Source: Natrinema zhouii
GTDB lineage: Archaea; Halobacteriota; Halobacteria; Halobacteriales; Natrialbaceae
DNA length: 64,000 bases
Assembly: GCF_013456555.2 (NCBI RefSeq)
Contig: NZ_CP059154.1
Span: 2,728,001 to 2,792,000, forward strand
Direction of reading: 5' to 3'
The position numbers and the translations under genes were made by a program. The notes under the pieces are model-generated. The model worked only from the letters and a program-made list of their open reading frames with translations, was not told where the DNA came from and did no database searches. Positions 1 to 9,006 of this stretch are shown here, in pieces (the first letter of the stretch is position 1; every line of letters starts with the position of its first letter).

Positions 1-1329
1 GGGCTGAAATACGAACGCGACGTCGACCTCGAGGTGATGAGCCGCGCCGAGTACCGCGACCGGCGGGCGTCCGACACCGAAAACGCGTCGGCGTTCACCA
101 ACGAGCTCTGGCGCGGGGCGTTCGTCGTCGACGGCGAAACGGACGTCAACCGGGCGTTCGCCGATCTCTACGGCAGTTCGATTCAAGGCTACTACGTGAA
201 CGACCGGATCGTCATTATCACCGACGACACCGACGAGATCCGGATCGATCGGGAGATCCTGGTCCACGAACTGACACACGCACTCCAGGACCAGCACTTC
301 GGTCTCGCTCGCGAGAGCGAGACGATCGACGGGATTCGCGCCGAAAACGGGCTAATCGAGGGTGAGGCGGGCTACGTCCCCGTCCAGTACGATCGCCGGT
401 GCGGGAACGAGTGGCAGTGTCTACCCGACAGCCAGGTGTCGGCGGCCTCGGACGACGAGATCGCACAGCGCCCGTTCAACGTCGGGCTCTTCCTTTCGAT
501 CTACGTGCCGTACGCGGAGGGTCCCACATTCGTCACTGCACTTTACGACCGCGGCGGCTGGGACGCCGTCGACGCCGCCCACGACGCCCCGCCGCAGAGC
601 ACCGCCCAGCTGATCCACCCTGAGCGCTATCCCGACGCCGATCCGGTCGATGTCGCGATTCCGGACCGCTCGAGCGATGAGTGGCAACCGATCACGGACG
701 GTGGAGACGGCGATGACGGCGAGATCCGGACGGAGACGATCGGTGAGGCCACGCTGTTCGCGACGCTCTGGGCCAACGGCATCATCGAGCGTCCGCTCCG
801 CGAGGGGGCGACCGAGCGCTCGCAGTACAACTACTCCCATCCCGCGACGGCCGGCTGGGCCGGCGATAGCCTTCACGTGTACCAGCAGACGGACGAGCCG
901 AGCCAGACCGGCCACGTCTGGCGGCTCGCCTGGGAGAGCCCATCCGACGCGACTGAGTTCGCCGATGCATACCGCCGGCTCCTCGCGAACCAGGGGGCCG
1001 AGCGGGTCGACACTGCTGGAAATAGCATCTACCGGATCCCCGACGGCGAGGCCTTCGAAGGCGTGTATCGCATTTCCGTCACTGGCGAGACGGTCGAAAT
1101 CGTCGGCGCGCCGACCGTCGACGACCTCGAGGCGATCCACCCCACCGAATCGGGCTCGAACCAAGGCGGGTCCGGGGGCGCTCTCGAGCCTGCAGTCTCC
1201 CTCGAGCGAACGGCTGCCGCCGGACCGACGGCTACCGCTGGACCAACGGCAACCGCCGCGTCATCGCGGCCCGCAGCGTCGTTCCCGATCGGACCGCCGA
1301 AGACACCGCGCGCGCCGACAGACGGGTAG
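1..1329 (+). CDS. Hvo_1808-like surface protein with HExxH motif (5' end outside window)
   Basis: The frame is open from the first base, so the N-terminus, probably with a signal peptide, lies outside the window. The first internal ATG is at 34. The visible part contains HELTHALQDQHF near residue 90, an HExxH zinc-peptidase-type motif followed by a glutamate-rich stretch (GLIEGEAGY) that could supply the third ligand. The C-terminal 60 residues are low-complexity Ala/Thr/Pro with three near-repeats of AGPTATA, like a surface stalk or linker. I match it from memory to the haloarchaeal Hvo_1808 family of surface proteins. Peptidase activity is inferred from the motif only. It ends 30 bp before pncB on the same strand. 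Confidence 0.72.
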   Translation, partial: GLKYERDVDLEVMSRAEYRDRRASDTENASAFTNELWRGAFVVDGETDVNRAFADLYGSSIQGYYVNDRIVIITDDTDEIRIDREILVHELTHALQDQHFGLARESETIDGIRAENGLIEGEAGYVPVQYDRRCGNEWQCLPDSQVSAASDDEIAQRPFNVGLFLSIYVPYAEGPTFVTALYDRGGWDAVDAAHDAPPQSTAQLIHPERYPDADPVDVAIPDRSSDEWQPITDGGDGDDGEIRTETIGEATLFATLWANGIIERPLREGATERSQYNYSHPATAGWAGDSLHVYQQTDEPSQTGHVWRLAWESPSDATEFADAYRRLLANQGAERVDTAGNSIYRIPDGEAFEGVYRISVTGETVEIVGAPTVDDLEAIHPTESGSNQGGSGGALEPAVSLERTAAAGPTATAGPTATAASSRPAASFPIGPPKTPRAPTDG

Positions 1330-1359
1330 CTTTTTTGTCTCCGACGGGAAACCGACGAT

Positions 1360-2532
1360 ATGTCAAATCCGTTCGAAACCGTCCCCGCGACGGCGATTCT
1401 CGAGGGGGACGCGACTGACGCCTACTTCGAGCGTACGCGGGCCACGCTCGAGCACGCGGGCAAGAACCCGCGCGTCGTCGCCGAAGTCACCGCAGACCAG
1501 TTCCCGACGGGGGAGTTCGACGTCTTCACTGGCGTCAAAGACGTGGCAACGCTGTTCGAGGGCCGCGGCGTCGACGTCGACGCGCTCCCTGACGGCCAAC
1601 TGTTCGACGGCGGCCCCGTCCTCCGGATCGAGGGTCCATACCTCGCGTTCGCCGAACTCGAGACCTCGCTGCTGGGCTTTCTCTCCCAGCCCAGCGGCTT
1701 CGCGACGGCCGCGCTCGAGGCCAGACTGGCGGCTCCCGAGTCGCTCGTCCTCTCCTTCGGGGCCCGCCACGTCCACCCGTCGATCGCGACGACGGTCGAA
1801 CGAGCCGCGTTGCTCGCCGGTCTCGACGGGTTCTCACACGTCGCTGCGGGCGAAATCCTGGGCCGAGAGGCGGGCGGGACGATGCCCCACGCGCTCATGT
1901 TCTGTTTCGGCGAGGGCAACCAGGCCGAGGCGTGGACGGCGTTCGACGAGGCCGTCGGCGAGGAGGTGCCCCGAATCGCGCTGGTCGACACCTTCTGGGA
2001 CGAGAAGAGCGAGAGCCTGCTGGCGGCCGAGACACTCGGCGACGATCTCGACGGCGTTCGGATCGACACCACGAGTTCCCGACGCGGCGACTTCCGGCAC
2101 ATCATCCGCGAGGTCCGCTGGGAACTCGACGCGCGCGGCCACGAGGACGTCGATATCTTCTGTAGCGGCGGGCTCGAGCCCGAGACCATCCGCCCGCTGC
2201 GCGACGTCGCCGACGGCTTCGGCGTCGGCAGCCACATCACCGGCGCCGATTCGGTCGACTTCAGCCTCGATATCGTCGAAATAGAGGGCAAGCCGATTTC
2301 AAAGCGGGGTAAGCTCTCAGGGGTCAAGGAGGTCTACCGAACCGCCGACGGCGGCCACCACGTCGCCCTCGCCGACCGCGAGGAGCCGAGCGACGGTGAA
2401 CTGCTGCTCGAGCCGCTGGTCCGCGACGGCGAGATCATTCGCGAGTTCGAGCTCGCGGACGCGACCGATCGCTGTCTGGCCGACGCCGAAGCGGTCGGCT
2501 TCGACCGTTCGACGGCGGACATCGATCGCTAA
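1360..2532 (+). CDS. pncB: Nicotinate phosphoribosyltransferase
   Basis: 390 aa, full length for the archaeal type. It transfers a phosphoribosyl group from PRPP to nicotinate to make nicotinate mononucleotide in NAD salvage, in the cytoplasm. Visible family signatures are the N-terminal DAYFERT segment, the PSGFATAALEARLAA helix, SFGARHVHP, and the C-terminal phosphate-binding FCSGGLEPETIRPLRD followed by GVGSHITGADSVDF. The family also contains quinolinate phosphoribosyltransferases, but the SFGARHVHP segment favours the nicotinate enzyme. The start ATG follows a short A/T-rich gap after the upstream gene, so it could be read from its own promoter. Confidence 0.93.
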   Translation: MSNPFETVPATAILEGDATDAYFERTRATLEHAGKNPRVVAEVTADQFPTGEFDVFTGVKDVATLFEGRGVDVDALPDGQLFDGGPVLRIEGPYLAFAELETSLLGFLSQPSGFATAALEARLAAPESLVLSFGARHVHPSIATTVERAALLAGLDGFSHVAAGEILGREAGGTMPHALMFCFGEGNQAEAWTAFDEAVGEEVPRIALVDTFWDEKSESLLAAETLGDDLDGVRIDTTSSRRGDFRHIIREVRWELDARGHEDVDIFCSGGLEPETIRPLRDVADGFGVGSHITGADSVDFSLDIVEIEGKPISKRGKLSGVKEVYRTADGGHHVALADREEPSDGELLLEPLVRDGEIIREFELADATDRCLADAEAVGFDRSTADIDR

Positions 2533-2643
2533 CGAAGGTCGGCGTGCGACGCAACGGACGGCTGGCGCTGGACTCGACGCAAATACGTTTTGAAATCCTA
2601 TTGGATAGTTTGACTTTTATTGTGAGAAACACGAGATCCACCG

Positions 2644-2898
2644 ATGCCTTCTGCACCCATTGCCCCGCATTCCGAAATCGCGACTCGGCTCGCGAGCCGC
2701 CTCTGTATCGTCTTCGCAATCGGCGGGTTCTGTACGTTGATCCTCCTCCCGTGGCACTCGATACTCTCGGTGCCGCTGGTCCTCCTCGTCAATCTGATCG
2801 TCATCTGGTTCACGGTTCACTATGTGTTCGCGGCGTTGAACGACTTGCTCGAGGTAAAACTCGAGGACTCGAATCAATCGCCACGATCGGACGCGTGA
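2644..2898 (+). CDS. Small two-helix membrane protein
   Basis: 84 aa. A short polar N-terminus is followed by two hydrophobic segments at about residues 18-38 and 42-66, then an acidic tail. A TATA-like A/T-rich stretch (about 2608-2622) lies some 25-30 bp before the ATG, which suits the leaderless transcription common in haloarchaea. Family not recognised. The frame is preferred over the overlapping ones because it alone shows membrane-protein composition. Confidence 0.55.
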   Translation: MPSAPIAPHSEIATRLASRLCIVFAIGGFCTLILLPWHSILSVPLVLLVNLIVIWFTVHYVFAALNDLLEVKLEDSNQSPRSDA

Positions 2899-3001
2899 AT
2901 CAGCCGTCGCGGTCGGGCGGATGAGCGACTGACAGCACCGTTACCCTGGCGACAGCGCAGTCGCTCAGCGGAGGAAATAATAGAACAGAGTCGTCTCGCT
3001 G

Positions 3002-3616
3002 TTATAGTTCTTCGATGCTTCCGTCGGCCTTTCGCTCGCGGAAGACTTGTCCTTCGAACAGCGTGACGATGACGTCGTCGTTCTGCCAGGCACCCGGCGC
3101 GAGCTTCGCCTTCCGGCAGGTGCGATCGAGGTACTCGCGGGCGCTCCAGCCGTTCTCGACCGGCACCGTCGGATACATCCAGCCGCCCTCGCCGCCGCCG
3201 TCGATGGCGACGCCGTGGGTGCCGAGCTCGAGATCGGCCAGCGGATCGTCCGTCAGCAGTACGTTCCTGACGGTGCAGACCGAGACCGTCAGGTTCGGGA
3301 GCTCCGACGGGCTCACTTCGGAGCCACAGGAGTCCTCGCTTGCGGCCTCGATCGCCGCGTCGACGATGACGTGGCCGAGCTGGTCGTCCGAGTGGTAGCC
3401 ACCCGCACAGCCGCGCAGGCTCCCCCGGCCGCGGGTCGACTCGAGGCGAACGAACGCGCCGGTTCGCTCGTAGAAGGCTTCGCGCATGCTGCCTGGTTGT
3501 TCTCGCTGCCCGTGTCGTACGTAGGAGTCGACGGATTCACGCGCGAGTTCGACCGCGCGTGCACCGTCCTCGTAGGAAAGGTCGACGCCCTGTCCCTGGG
3601 ACATACAGAAGGACAA
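3002..3616 (-). CDS. AMMECR1 / TIGR00296 family protein
   Basis: 204 aa, close to the usual family length. The diagnostic LRGCAG motif (family consensus LRGCxG) is at about residues 85-90, followed by SEVSPSELPNLTVSVCTVRN and the glycine-rich GVAIDGGGEGGWMYPTVPVENGW segment. AMMECR1 proteins are universal and often occur with Memo-like and radical-SAM proteins (the AmmeMemoRadiSam system), but their biochemical role is unsettled. No partner lies next to it here. Start chosen at the ATG at 3616; an ATG at 3604 giving MSQGQGVDLSYEDGARAVEL is equally plausible. Confidence 0.88.
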   Translation of the reverse strand: MSFCMSQGQGVDLSYEDGARAVELARESVDSYVRHGQREQPGSMREAFYERTGAFVRLESTRGRGSLRGCAGGYHSDDQLGHVIVDAAIEAASEDSCGSEVSPSELPNLTVSVCTVRNVLLTDDPLADLELGTHGVAIDGGGEGGWMYPTVPVENGWSAREYLDRTCRKAKLAPGAWQNDDVIVTLFEGQVFRERKADGSIEEL

Positions 3617-3709
3617 GGTGATAGTCGTCCTAAAGCGCTTCCATTCGTCACGGAACGCTTTTTGTGTCTCCGACCGGGGGACTTATTCGGCCCACGCCCC
3701 AAGAAACGG

Positions 3710-4268
3710 TGGGAGAGAGAGCCTGGCTGCCGCGATGGTCCCGCCGGCAACGGCGCGACCACCTGCGTGCCCATCCTTCGGGATGCATCACGCTCTAACG
3801 TGGGCCGTCCCTTCAGGACGCCCCACGCTCGCGAGGAAAGTCCCCCCACCCGTTCGGGCGGGTGACCGGACGCAAGTCCGGAGCGGGAGACCGCTGGCTC
3901 TGGAACAGAAACGACACGTCTCGGCCAGACCGATGATGCGTGCGAACCCGACCGAGAGGAAGGGGAGTTGACCCGCAGAGGGAACGCGTGGCCGCTTCGC
4001 GGTCACGTTCGTGAGGCGGTGTGAACCGCCGAACGGGCGAGCGGCGGAAGCCGTGAGCCGTGTGCGGTCGCGACGCGTGGTTCGAATCCACGAATCGCGC
4101 CATCGGCGCGATTGACCGCACACAGACGGCCGAGGATCGATGGAACGGCGAATCCTCACCGGTGCAAGTCCGCGCCGTGGTAGCCCGAACACCCCGCGGC
4201 CCCGCCGCGGACGGCGCGGACGCTCAGCCGAATGCCGGGCCGAACAGAAGGGGGCTTACTCCTCTCAC
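3710..4268 (+). ncRNA. rnpB: RNase P RNA
   Basis: Catalytic RNA of RNase P, which cuts 5' leaders from pre-tRNAs. The CR-I signature GAGGAAAGTCCCCCC is at about 3834, followed by ACCGGACGCAAGTCCGG and then CTGGAACAGAAACGACACG. The 3' conserved region GAACAGAAGGGGGCTTACT is at about 4242-4260. The terminal helix P1 can be drawn between GGTGGGAGAG near 3709 and CTCTCACCC near 4262. A TATA-like ACTTATT at 3681-3687 would put transcription start near 3710. A GGTTCGAATCC-like stretch around 4079 resembles a tRNA T-arm but belongs to this RNA. Ends are approximate. Confidence 0.93.
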
Positions 4269-4397
4269 CCACGTTTTCGTCCTCGAGTCCCAACGCTGTG
4301 ATTCGACCGCTGGAATCGTATCTGCGGAAATCGACGCGTAATACAGCGGTTCCACACTGAGAGTGAAGCTTTTACCCGCTGAACAGGTATCACGGTT

Positions 4398-4712
4398 GTG
4401 TCTACGCAGTACGATGTCACCGAAACCCGGCAGGTGACCACACAAATCGTCGAAGCCGTTGCGGCCCGGAAGGGAGTTGATCCGCTGAACGTACGGCCGC
4501 CGTTGTACGATGTCGTCAATCCGGAGGCGCTCGAGGCGCTCTTTGCACCGACGGCGGCCGGTGCCGAACGGGCCGGACGGATAGAGTTCACGTACGCCGA
4601 CTGTCGAATCACAGTCGTTGCTGCAGAGACGGTATCGATTACTGTCGAGGCCATCACGCCGTCGGAGCAGAATCGTGACCGCAGTTCAGGGCGACAGCAA
4701 CTGGTAGACTGA
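4398..4712 (+). CDS. HalOD1 output-domain protein
   Basis: 104 aa. The segment DPLNVRPPLYDVVNPEALEALF followed by RIEFTYADCRITVVA is the HalOD1 signature, a small haloarchaeal output domain thought to act in signal transduction and often found alone or at the C-terminus of response regulators. The start is a GTG about 25 bp after the TATA-like GCTTTTAC, consistent with a leaderless transcript. It lies 40-odd bp before a BAT-type HTH regulator on the same strand, so the two may be one signalling operon. No ligand is known. Confidence 0.85.
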   Translation: MSTQYDVTETRQVTTQIVEAVAARKGVDPLNVRPPLYDVVNPEALEALFAPTAAGAERAGRIEFTYADCRITVVAAETVSITVEAITPSEQNRDRSSGRQQLVD

Positions 4713-4755
4713 CCGTGGCCGTCCAACGCCCACTCTGCCGCCACCGGTGGATCGT

Positions 4756-5427
4756 ATGACCCTGTTCGGTGAGTTTCACGTTCCCGCCGAGGCGTTTGCC
4801 CTCGCCGAGACGCTCGAGGCAGCCCCCGAGCTGGTCATCGAAACCGAACGCGTCGTCGCAACGGACGAGGTCCTCACGCCGTACTTCTGGGTATCGCAAG
4901 CAGAGGAAACTCGATTCGAAGACGTCGCTGCGGACGATCCGTCGATTCGGAACCTCCGGCATATCGACGACGTCGATCGTGCGGCGCTGTACCGAGCCGA
5001 GTGGACGGAGAACGTCGAGTCCATCGTCTTCGCGTACACGACGGTCGGTGCGACGATCCTCGAAGCGTCCGCACAGCACAACGAGTGGGAACTCAGCATG
5101 CGGTTCAACAACCGCGATCGGCTCGATCAGTTCCGGGAGTACTGCGACGACTACGACATCCCCTTCCATCTCAACCAGTTATACGAACACGCTCATCCGC
5201 GTGCAGGCGGACAGTACGGGCTCACGAAGAAGCAACACGATGCCCTCGTTACCGCCTGGGAAATGGACTACTACAACTCGTCCGATGTCTCGCTTACGGA
5301 TGTCGCTAACAGCATCGGGATCAGCCAACAATCGCTGTCTCGCCGCCTGAAACGCGGCTACGACAGCCTCATTCAGCACGCACTGGCGGTCACACCACCC
5401 ACTGAGGAGTCGCAATTCGAGGACTGA
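4756..5427 (+). CDS. BAT-type helix-turn-helix transcription regulator
   Basis: About 223 aa from the ATG at 4756; a GTG nine bases upstream is also in frame. The last 65 residues form the bacterio-opsin-activator HTH: GLTKKQHDALVTAWEMDYYNS, then SLTDVANSIGISQQSLSRRLKRG. The N-terminal 150 residues look like the sensor domain of this family (LYRAEWTENVESIVFAYTTVGATILEAS). Relatives activate or repress haloarchaeal stress and energy genes. The target is unknown; the adjacent HalOD1 gene is the obvious partner candidate. Confidence 0.87.
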   Translation: MTLFGEFHVPAEAFALAETLEAAPELVIETERVVATDEVLTPYFWVSQAEETRFEDVAADDPSIRNLRHIDDVDRAALYRAEWTENVESIVFAYTTVGATILEASAQHNEWELSMRFNNRDRLDQFREYCDDYDIPFHLNQLYEHAHPRAGGQYGLTKKQHDALVTAWEMDYYNSSDVSLTDVANSIGISQQSLSRRLKRGYDSLIQHALAVTPPTEESQFED

Positions 5428-5558
5428 GGGTTCAGATCGTGAGCCCCATCGATGACACCCAGTTCGCTATATTCGTCTCAGATTTACGAACGTGTATTTA
5501 TAACCGTGTATATACAGGCACGGCAGTGAACCGCGGCAGGACTGTAAAATGAGTACTC

Positions 5559-5909
5559 GTGTCACACAGTTCAGCCACAGTCGATCAAATATTCCGCATT
5601 CTGAGTCACTCCTACCGCCGTTCTGTGCTCACCACGCTCGAGGACACCGAGACGACGATGACGGTGCGAGACGTAAGCAACGAGGTCGTCGCCCGAGAGT
5701 ACACCGTGCCGCTCCCCGACGTGCCGTCCGACGACGTGAAACGAGTGTATCTCTCCTTGATCCACGTCCACCTGCCGCTGCTCGCGGAGGCGGACATGAT
5801 CGACTACGATTCGAAGCGCGGTGTAATCGAAGACACCGATCTCGAGGATATCCGATCGTTGCTCTCGACGATCGCTGCAGACGAGTTGTCGTTCGAACCT
5901 GCCCGATAA
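5559..5909 (+). CDS. DUF7344-like winged-helix protein
   Basis: 116 aa, GTG start. The sequence QIFRILSHSYRRSVLTTLED is the usual first helix of haloarchaeal ArsR-like winged-helix proteins, followed by VRDVSNEVVARE and a wing-like LIHVHLPLLAEADMIDYDSKRG. I believe it belongs to the DUF7344 group. A strong TATA box (TATTTATAAC near 5495) precedes it by about 65 bp. Likely a DNA-binding regulator; target unknown. Confidence 0.75.
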   Translation: MSHSSATVDQIFRILSHSYRRSVLTTLEDTETTMTVRDVSNEVVAREYTVPLPDVPSDDVKRVYLSLIHVHLPLLAEADMIDYDSKRGVIEDTDLEDIRSLLSTIAADELSFEPAR

Positions 5910-6115
5910 CCGAACGCGGTTTTGATCTCATTTCGTTCCTACCCGACGGTCGCGAGAACCGTCTCATTCGGCCCTTGAACGAGTGGTCTCCTGACAGTAC
6001 TCGAGTTTCTCGATTTGAATTCGCCCAGAGGGCCCTGCTAACCTCAAGGCTCAAGAGAACAGAGCTTTCTCGTCATCACGAAACGGCTTCGCTCGGTTGC
6101 ACGGGCTGCCACCGG

Positions 6116-6474
6116 TCTGCTCAAATCTCCGGGGCGCTTCGCCGACACCAGCCGCTCGCTGCTCACGGCTTCGCCGTTCGCTTTTCGGGGCGCGTTAGCG
6201 CCACACGCCGCTCGCGGATTGGTGTCGGCAGAAACGTCCTGACGGAGTTCCACGCGAGCGGTAGCGAGCGTGGAGCACGTCAGGACCGAACGACGAAGCG
6301 AGTGCTGAGCAACGCGAAGCACTCGTTAGGAGTGAGCGTCCTGACGGAGATTTGAACACGCCGAGACGTTCCGGGTCGCTCACTACGTTCGCTCCCGGTT
6401 GTCGGCGCTTCGCGCCGACTGCTCGAGGGATCGAAGATCCCTCGCTGGCTGCGACTCGTCTGCTCAAATCTCCG
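6116..6474 (-). repeat. tRNA-Arg 3'-end repeats and hairpins
   Basis: Region directly downstream of tRNA-Arg, read on the minus strand. A 21-nt copy of the tRNA 3' end (GTTCAAATCTCCGTCAGGACG) is at 6337-6357 and a shorter 13-nt copy at 6235-6247. Inverted copies of the T-arm (CGGAGATTTGAGCAG) are at 6460-6474 and 6116-6131. The first is followed by ACGAGTCGCA, the core also seen behind tRNA-Asn and at the tRNA-Pro attR. Strong hairpins lie between them. No protein-coding frame here looks real. The rest of the gap 5910-6540 shows nothing else. Confidence 0.75.
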
Positions 6475-6540
6475 TGTCCGTTTTCGCGCGACGGATACTC
6501 GCACCGCTACGCGGTGCTCGTGAGTTTGTCGCGCGAAAAA

Positions 6541-6613
6541 CGTCCTGACGGAGATTTGAACTCCGGTCCCTGGCTCCGCAAGCCAAGAGGATAGTCCACT
6601 ACCCTACCAGGAC
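6541..6613 (-). tRNA. tRNA-Arg(GCG)
   Basis: 73 nt, no intron. The acceptor GTCCTGG pairs with TCAGGAC plus discriminator G. The anticodon arm TTGGC-TTGCGGA-GCCAG gives anticodon GCG, and the T-arm is CGGAG-TTCAAAT-CTCCG. CCA is not encoded. It reads Arg CGC/CGU codons. Confidence 0.95.
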
Positions 6614-7046
6614 TCATCTCTTCGTAACCGGGTGCACACTAAAGCCCTTTCGAAAGGGACTGGTCGCCGCCCGTCGATTCCCGTCAGTCGTCACCGCCTG
6701 CGGGTCGCCAAAGACTATCGGTCATCGAGACAGTTCGGACTCGAGCACTGGCGTCGATGCAATCTCCAGCAGCTTCGAGCACTACGTACCCGATCAGAAT
6801 CCGACTCGCTCTCTGCAGGTCGGCCCGCCGGCGGGACGACACTGACGTTTAAATACGGTAAGGCGGCCACAGTGGGTATGACGCTTCGCTCGAGTCCCCT
6901 CGGCACGCGGCTCAAATACCCGGATTCCGTGAGGACAAGCTGGACCGATCCGATAGGCAGTGGTGCTGTACGTGCCGCACTCGGCGTCACGCTGAGACAC
7001 CGAATGGATAACGCTTATGCGCGGGCTACCCATGCACGAGCATAGA
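6614..7046 (+). other. Intergenic region with strong TATA box and possible small transcript
   Basis: No convincing conserved gene. A TTTAAATA box at 6848-6855 lies about 25 bp before an ATG at 6878 that opens a 55-codon frame ending at 7045, just before the RPA gene. The first 48 nt of that stretch can also fold, with GGGTAT near 6875 pairing with ATACCC near 6917. It could be a leaderless small ORF, a structured RNA, or an upstream promoter for RPA. I cannot decide between these. Confidence 0.3.
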
Positions 7047-8504
7047 ATGAGCGACATCGAGGGCGTATATGAAGACCTCGAGGCCGACGTTTCTCTCGAG
7101 GAGTTTCGCGAGGCCGTCGAGGCGAAAGTCGAGCAGATGGGGGGACTCGCGGACGAGGAGACGGCGGCGATGCTGATCGCTCACGAGGTCGGCGAGAGCG
7201 AGGTCGGGGGCATCGCCGACATCGAACCCGGAATGGAGGAGGCGAAGTTCGTCGCCAAGGTACTCTCGATCGGCGAGGTGCGCACCTTTGAGCGCGACGG
7301 CGAGGACGAGGACGGACAGGTCGTCAACGTCGAGGTCGCGGACGAGACCGGTTCCGTCCGCGCGGCGTTCTGGGACGACCACGCCCAGGCCGCCATCGAG
7401 GAACTCGAGGAGGGCCAGGTCCTGCGGATCAAGGGCCGCCCCAAGGAGGGCTTTTCCGGCGTCGAAATCAGCGTCGATGACGTCCAGCCCGACGACGACA
7501 CCGAGATCGACGTACAGGTCTCCGATACGTACACCGTCGAGGACCTTTCGCTCGGTCTCTCGAACGTCAACCTCGTCGGCCTCCTGCTGGACACCGACAG
7601 CGTGCGGACGTTCGACCGCGACGACGGCTCCGAAGGGAAGGTCTCGAACCTCGTCCTCGGCGACTCGACCGGCCGGGTTCGCGTGACGCTGTGGGACGAG
7701 CAGGCCGACCTCGCCACGAAACTCGAGGCCGGGACGACCGTCGAGGTGATCGACGGCTACGTCAAAGACCGCGACGGACAGCTAGAACTCCACGTCGGCA
7801 ACCGCGGCGCCGTCGAGGAAGTCGACGAGGAGGTCGAGTACGTCCCCGAGAGCACGCCAATCGAGGACCTCGAGATCGACCAGCAGGTCGACATCGCGGG
7901 CGTCGTTCGCTCGGCCGATCCGAAGCGGACCTTCGACCGCGACGACGGCTCGGAGGGACAGGTCCGGAACATCCGCGTCCAGGACGCGACCGACGACATC
8001 CGCGTCGCCTTCTGGGGCGACAAAGCCGACATCGACGTGGGGCCGGGCGACGAGGTCGCACTCGGCGACGTCGAGATTCAGGACGGCTGGCAGGACGATC
8101 TCGAGGCCTCCGCGGGCTGGCAGTCGACGATTACAGTACTGGAATCCGATTCGGCGGGCTCCGGCGAGTCCGAGGGCGATACAGCTGACTCGAGCGACCA
8201 GAACGCCGGGCTATCGGCCTTCGCCGGGGACAGTGACGGTTCGAACGCGGAAGGCAAGGAGGCCGACTCGAGCGATGTTGACGAGAGTGCCAGTGCCGAT
8301 GCCGAGACCGGGTCGGACGAACCGTCCGACGGCGAGGAACGCGAGTTCACCGGCGTCGTCGTGCAGGCGGGCGACCCGGTCGTGCTCGACGACGGCGAAT
8401 CGACCATGAGCGTCGCGACCGACGCCGACGTCGGCCTCGGCGAGGAGGTAACCGCCCGAGGGATCGTCCGCGACGGCCGTCTCGACGCAAACGACGTATT
8501 CTGA
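7047..8504 (+). CDS. rpa2: Multi-OB-fold single-stranded DNA-binding protein (RPA)
   Basis: 485 aa from ATG 7047. Earlier ATGs at 7017 and 7032 are in frame, but 7047 gives the usual MSDIEGVYEDLEADVSLEEF start. Three clear OB folds carry repeated signatures: RTFERDGEDEDGQVVNVEVAD, RTFDRDDGSEGKVSNLVLGD and RTFDRDDGSEGQVRNIRVQD, each followed by RAAFWDD/RVTLWDE/RVAFWGD. A Ser/Glu/Asp-rich linker (about 380-430) leads to a short C-terminal OB-like segment (EFTGVVVQAGDPVVLDDGE). It protects ssDNA in replication and repair. The order RPA, histone, histone deacetylase resembles the Haloferax rpa2-hstA-hdaI neighbourhood (from memory), which supports the symbol. Confidence 0.9.
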   Translation: MSDIEGVYEDLEADVSLEEFREAVEAKVEQMGGLADEETAAMLIAHEVGESEVGGIADIEPGMEEAKFVAKVLSIGEVRTFERDGEDEDGQVVNVEVADETGSVRAAFWDDHAQAAIEELEEGQVLRIKGRPKEGFSGVEISVDDVQPDDDTEIDVQVSDTYTVEDLSLGLSNVNLVGLLLDTDSVRTFDRDDGSEGKVSNLVLGDSTGRVRVTLWDEQADLATKLEAGTTVEVIDGYVKDRDGQLELHVGNRGAVEEVDEEVEYVPESTPIEDLEIDQQVDIAGVVRSADPKRTFDRDDGSEGQVRNIRVQDATDDIRVAFWGDKADIDVGPGDEVALGDVEIQDGWQDDLEASAGWQSTITVLESDSAGSGESEGDTADSSDQNAGLSAFAGDSDGSNAEGKEADSSDVDESASADAETGSDEPSDGEEREFTGVVVQAGDPVVLDDGESTMSVATDADVGLGEEVTARGIVRDGRLDANDVF

Positions 8505-8570
8505 CGTTCCGAGCAACCTCATCGACCGCCTAGGAAAAGCGTTAAGGGAGTTAGCTTCGCCTATCATGAT

Positions 8571-9002
8571 ATGAACGTCGAACTCCCGTTCGCTCCGGTG
8601 GATACGATCATCCGGCGGAACGCAGGCAATCTTCGGGTGAGTGCTGACGCGTCGAAGCAACTCGCAACGCGGATTCAAGAACACGGGAGCGAACTCGCAA
8701 TCGATGCCGCCGAGGAGGCGACGGCTGACGGCCGGAAGACGCTGATGGCACAGGATTTCGGCGTCGAGCGGATCGTCGACAAGGAGGGTCTCGAACTGCC
8801 GGTCGCCCCGGTCGATCGCATCGCCAGACTGGAGATCGACGATCGCTATCGCGTCTCGATGGACGCCCGCGTCGCCCTCGCCGATATCCTCGAGGACTAC
8901 GCGGACAACGTCGCCCGGGCGGCAGCGATCCTCGCACACCACGCCGACCGGCGAACGATCACCGACGACGACATCGAGACATACTTCTCGCTGTTCGAGT
9001 AA
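8571..9002 (+). CDS. hstA: Doublet archaeal histone
   Basis: 143 aa, two histone folds in one chain as in halophiles. Fold 1 begins ELPFAPVDTIIRRNAGNLRVSADASKQLA and fold 2 begins LPVAPVDRIARLEIDDRYRVSMDARVALA, ending RRTITDDDIETYFSLFE. Unlike most archaeal histones it is acidic, which is normal in haloarchaea, where the protein behaves more like a regulator than a genome-wide packager. It is separated by 4 bp from the deacetylase gene downstream, so both are probably co-transcribed. Confidence 0.95.
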   Translation: MNVELPFAPVDTIIRRNAGNLRVSADASKQLATRIQEHGSELAIDAAEEATADGRKTLMAQDFGVERIVDKEGLELPVAPVDRIARLEIDDRYRVSMDARVALADILEDYADNVARAAAILAHHADRRTITDDDIETYFSLFE

Positions 9003-9006
9003 GCAG

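Noticed and set aside
421..1164. Long minus-strand frame (247 codons) opposite the surface protein
   Set aside because: High G+C produces long antisense frames; the plus strand has the HExxH protein with family motifs.
4060..4341. Open frames and a T-arm-like GGTTCGAATCC inside the RNase P RNA
   Set aside because: The stretch is explained by RNase P RNA signatures at both ends; the frames have no halophilic protein composition and no acceptor stem surrounds the T-arm-like word.
6116..6474. CRISPR array
   Set aside because: The repeats are tRNA-3'-end copies and inverted arms of unequal spacing, not regular repeats with unique spacers; no cas genes in the window.
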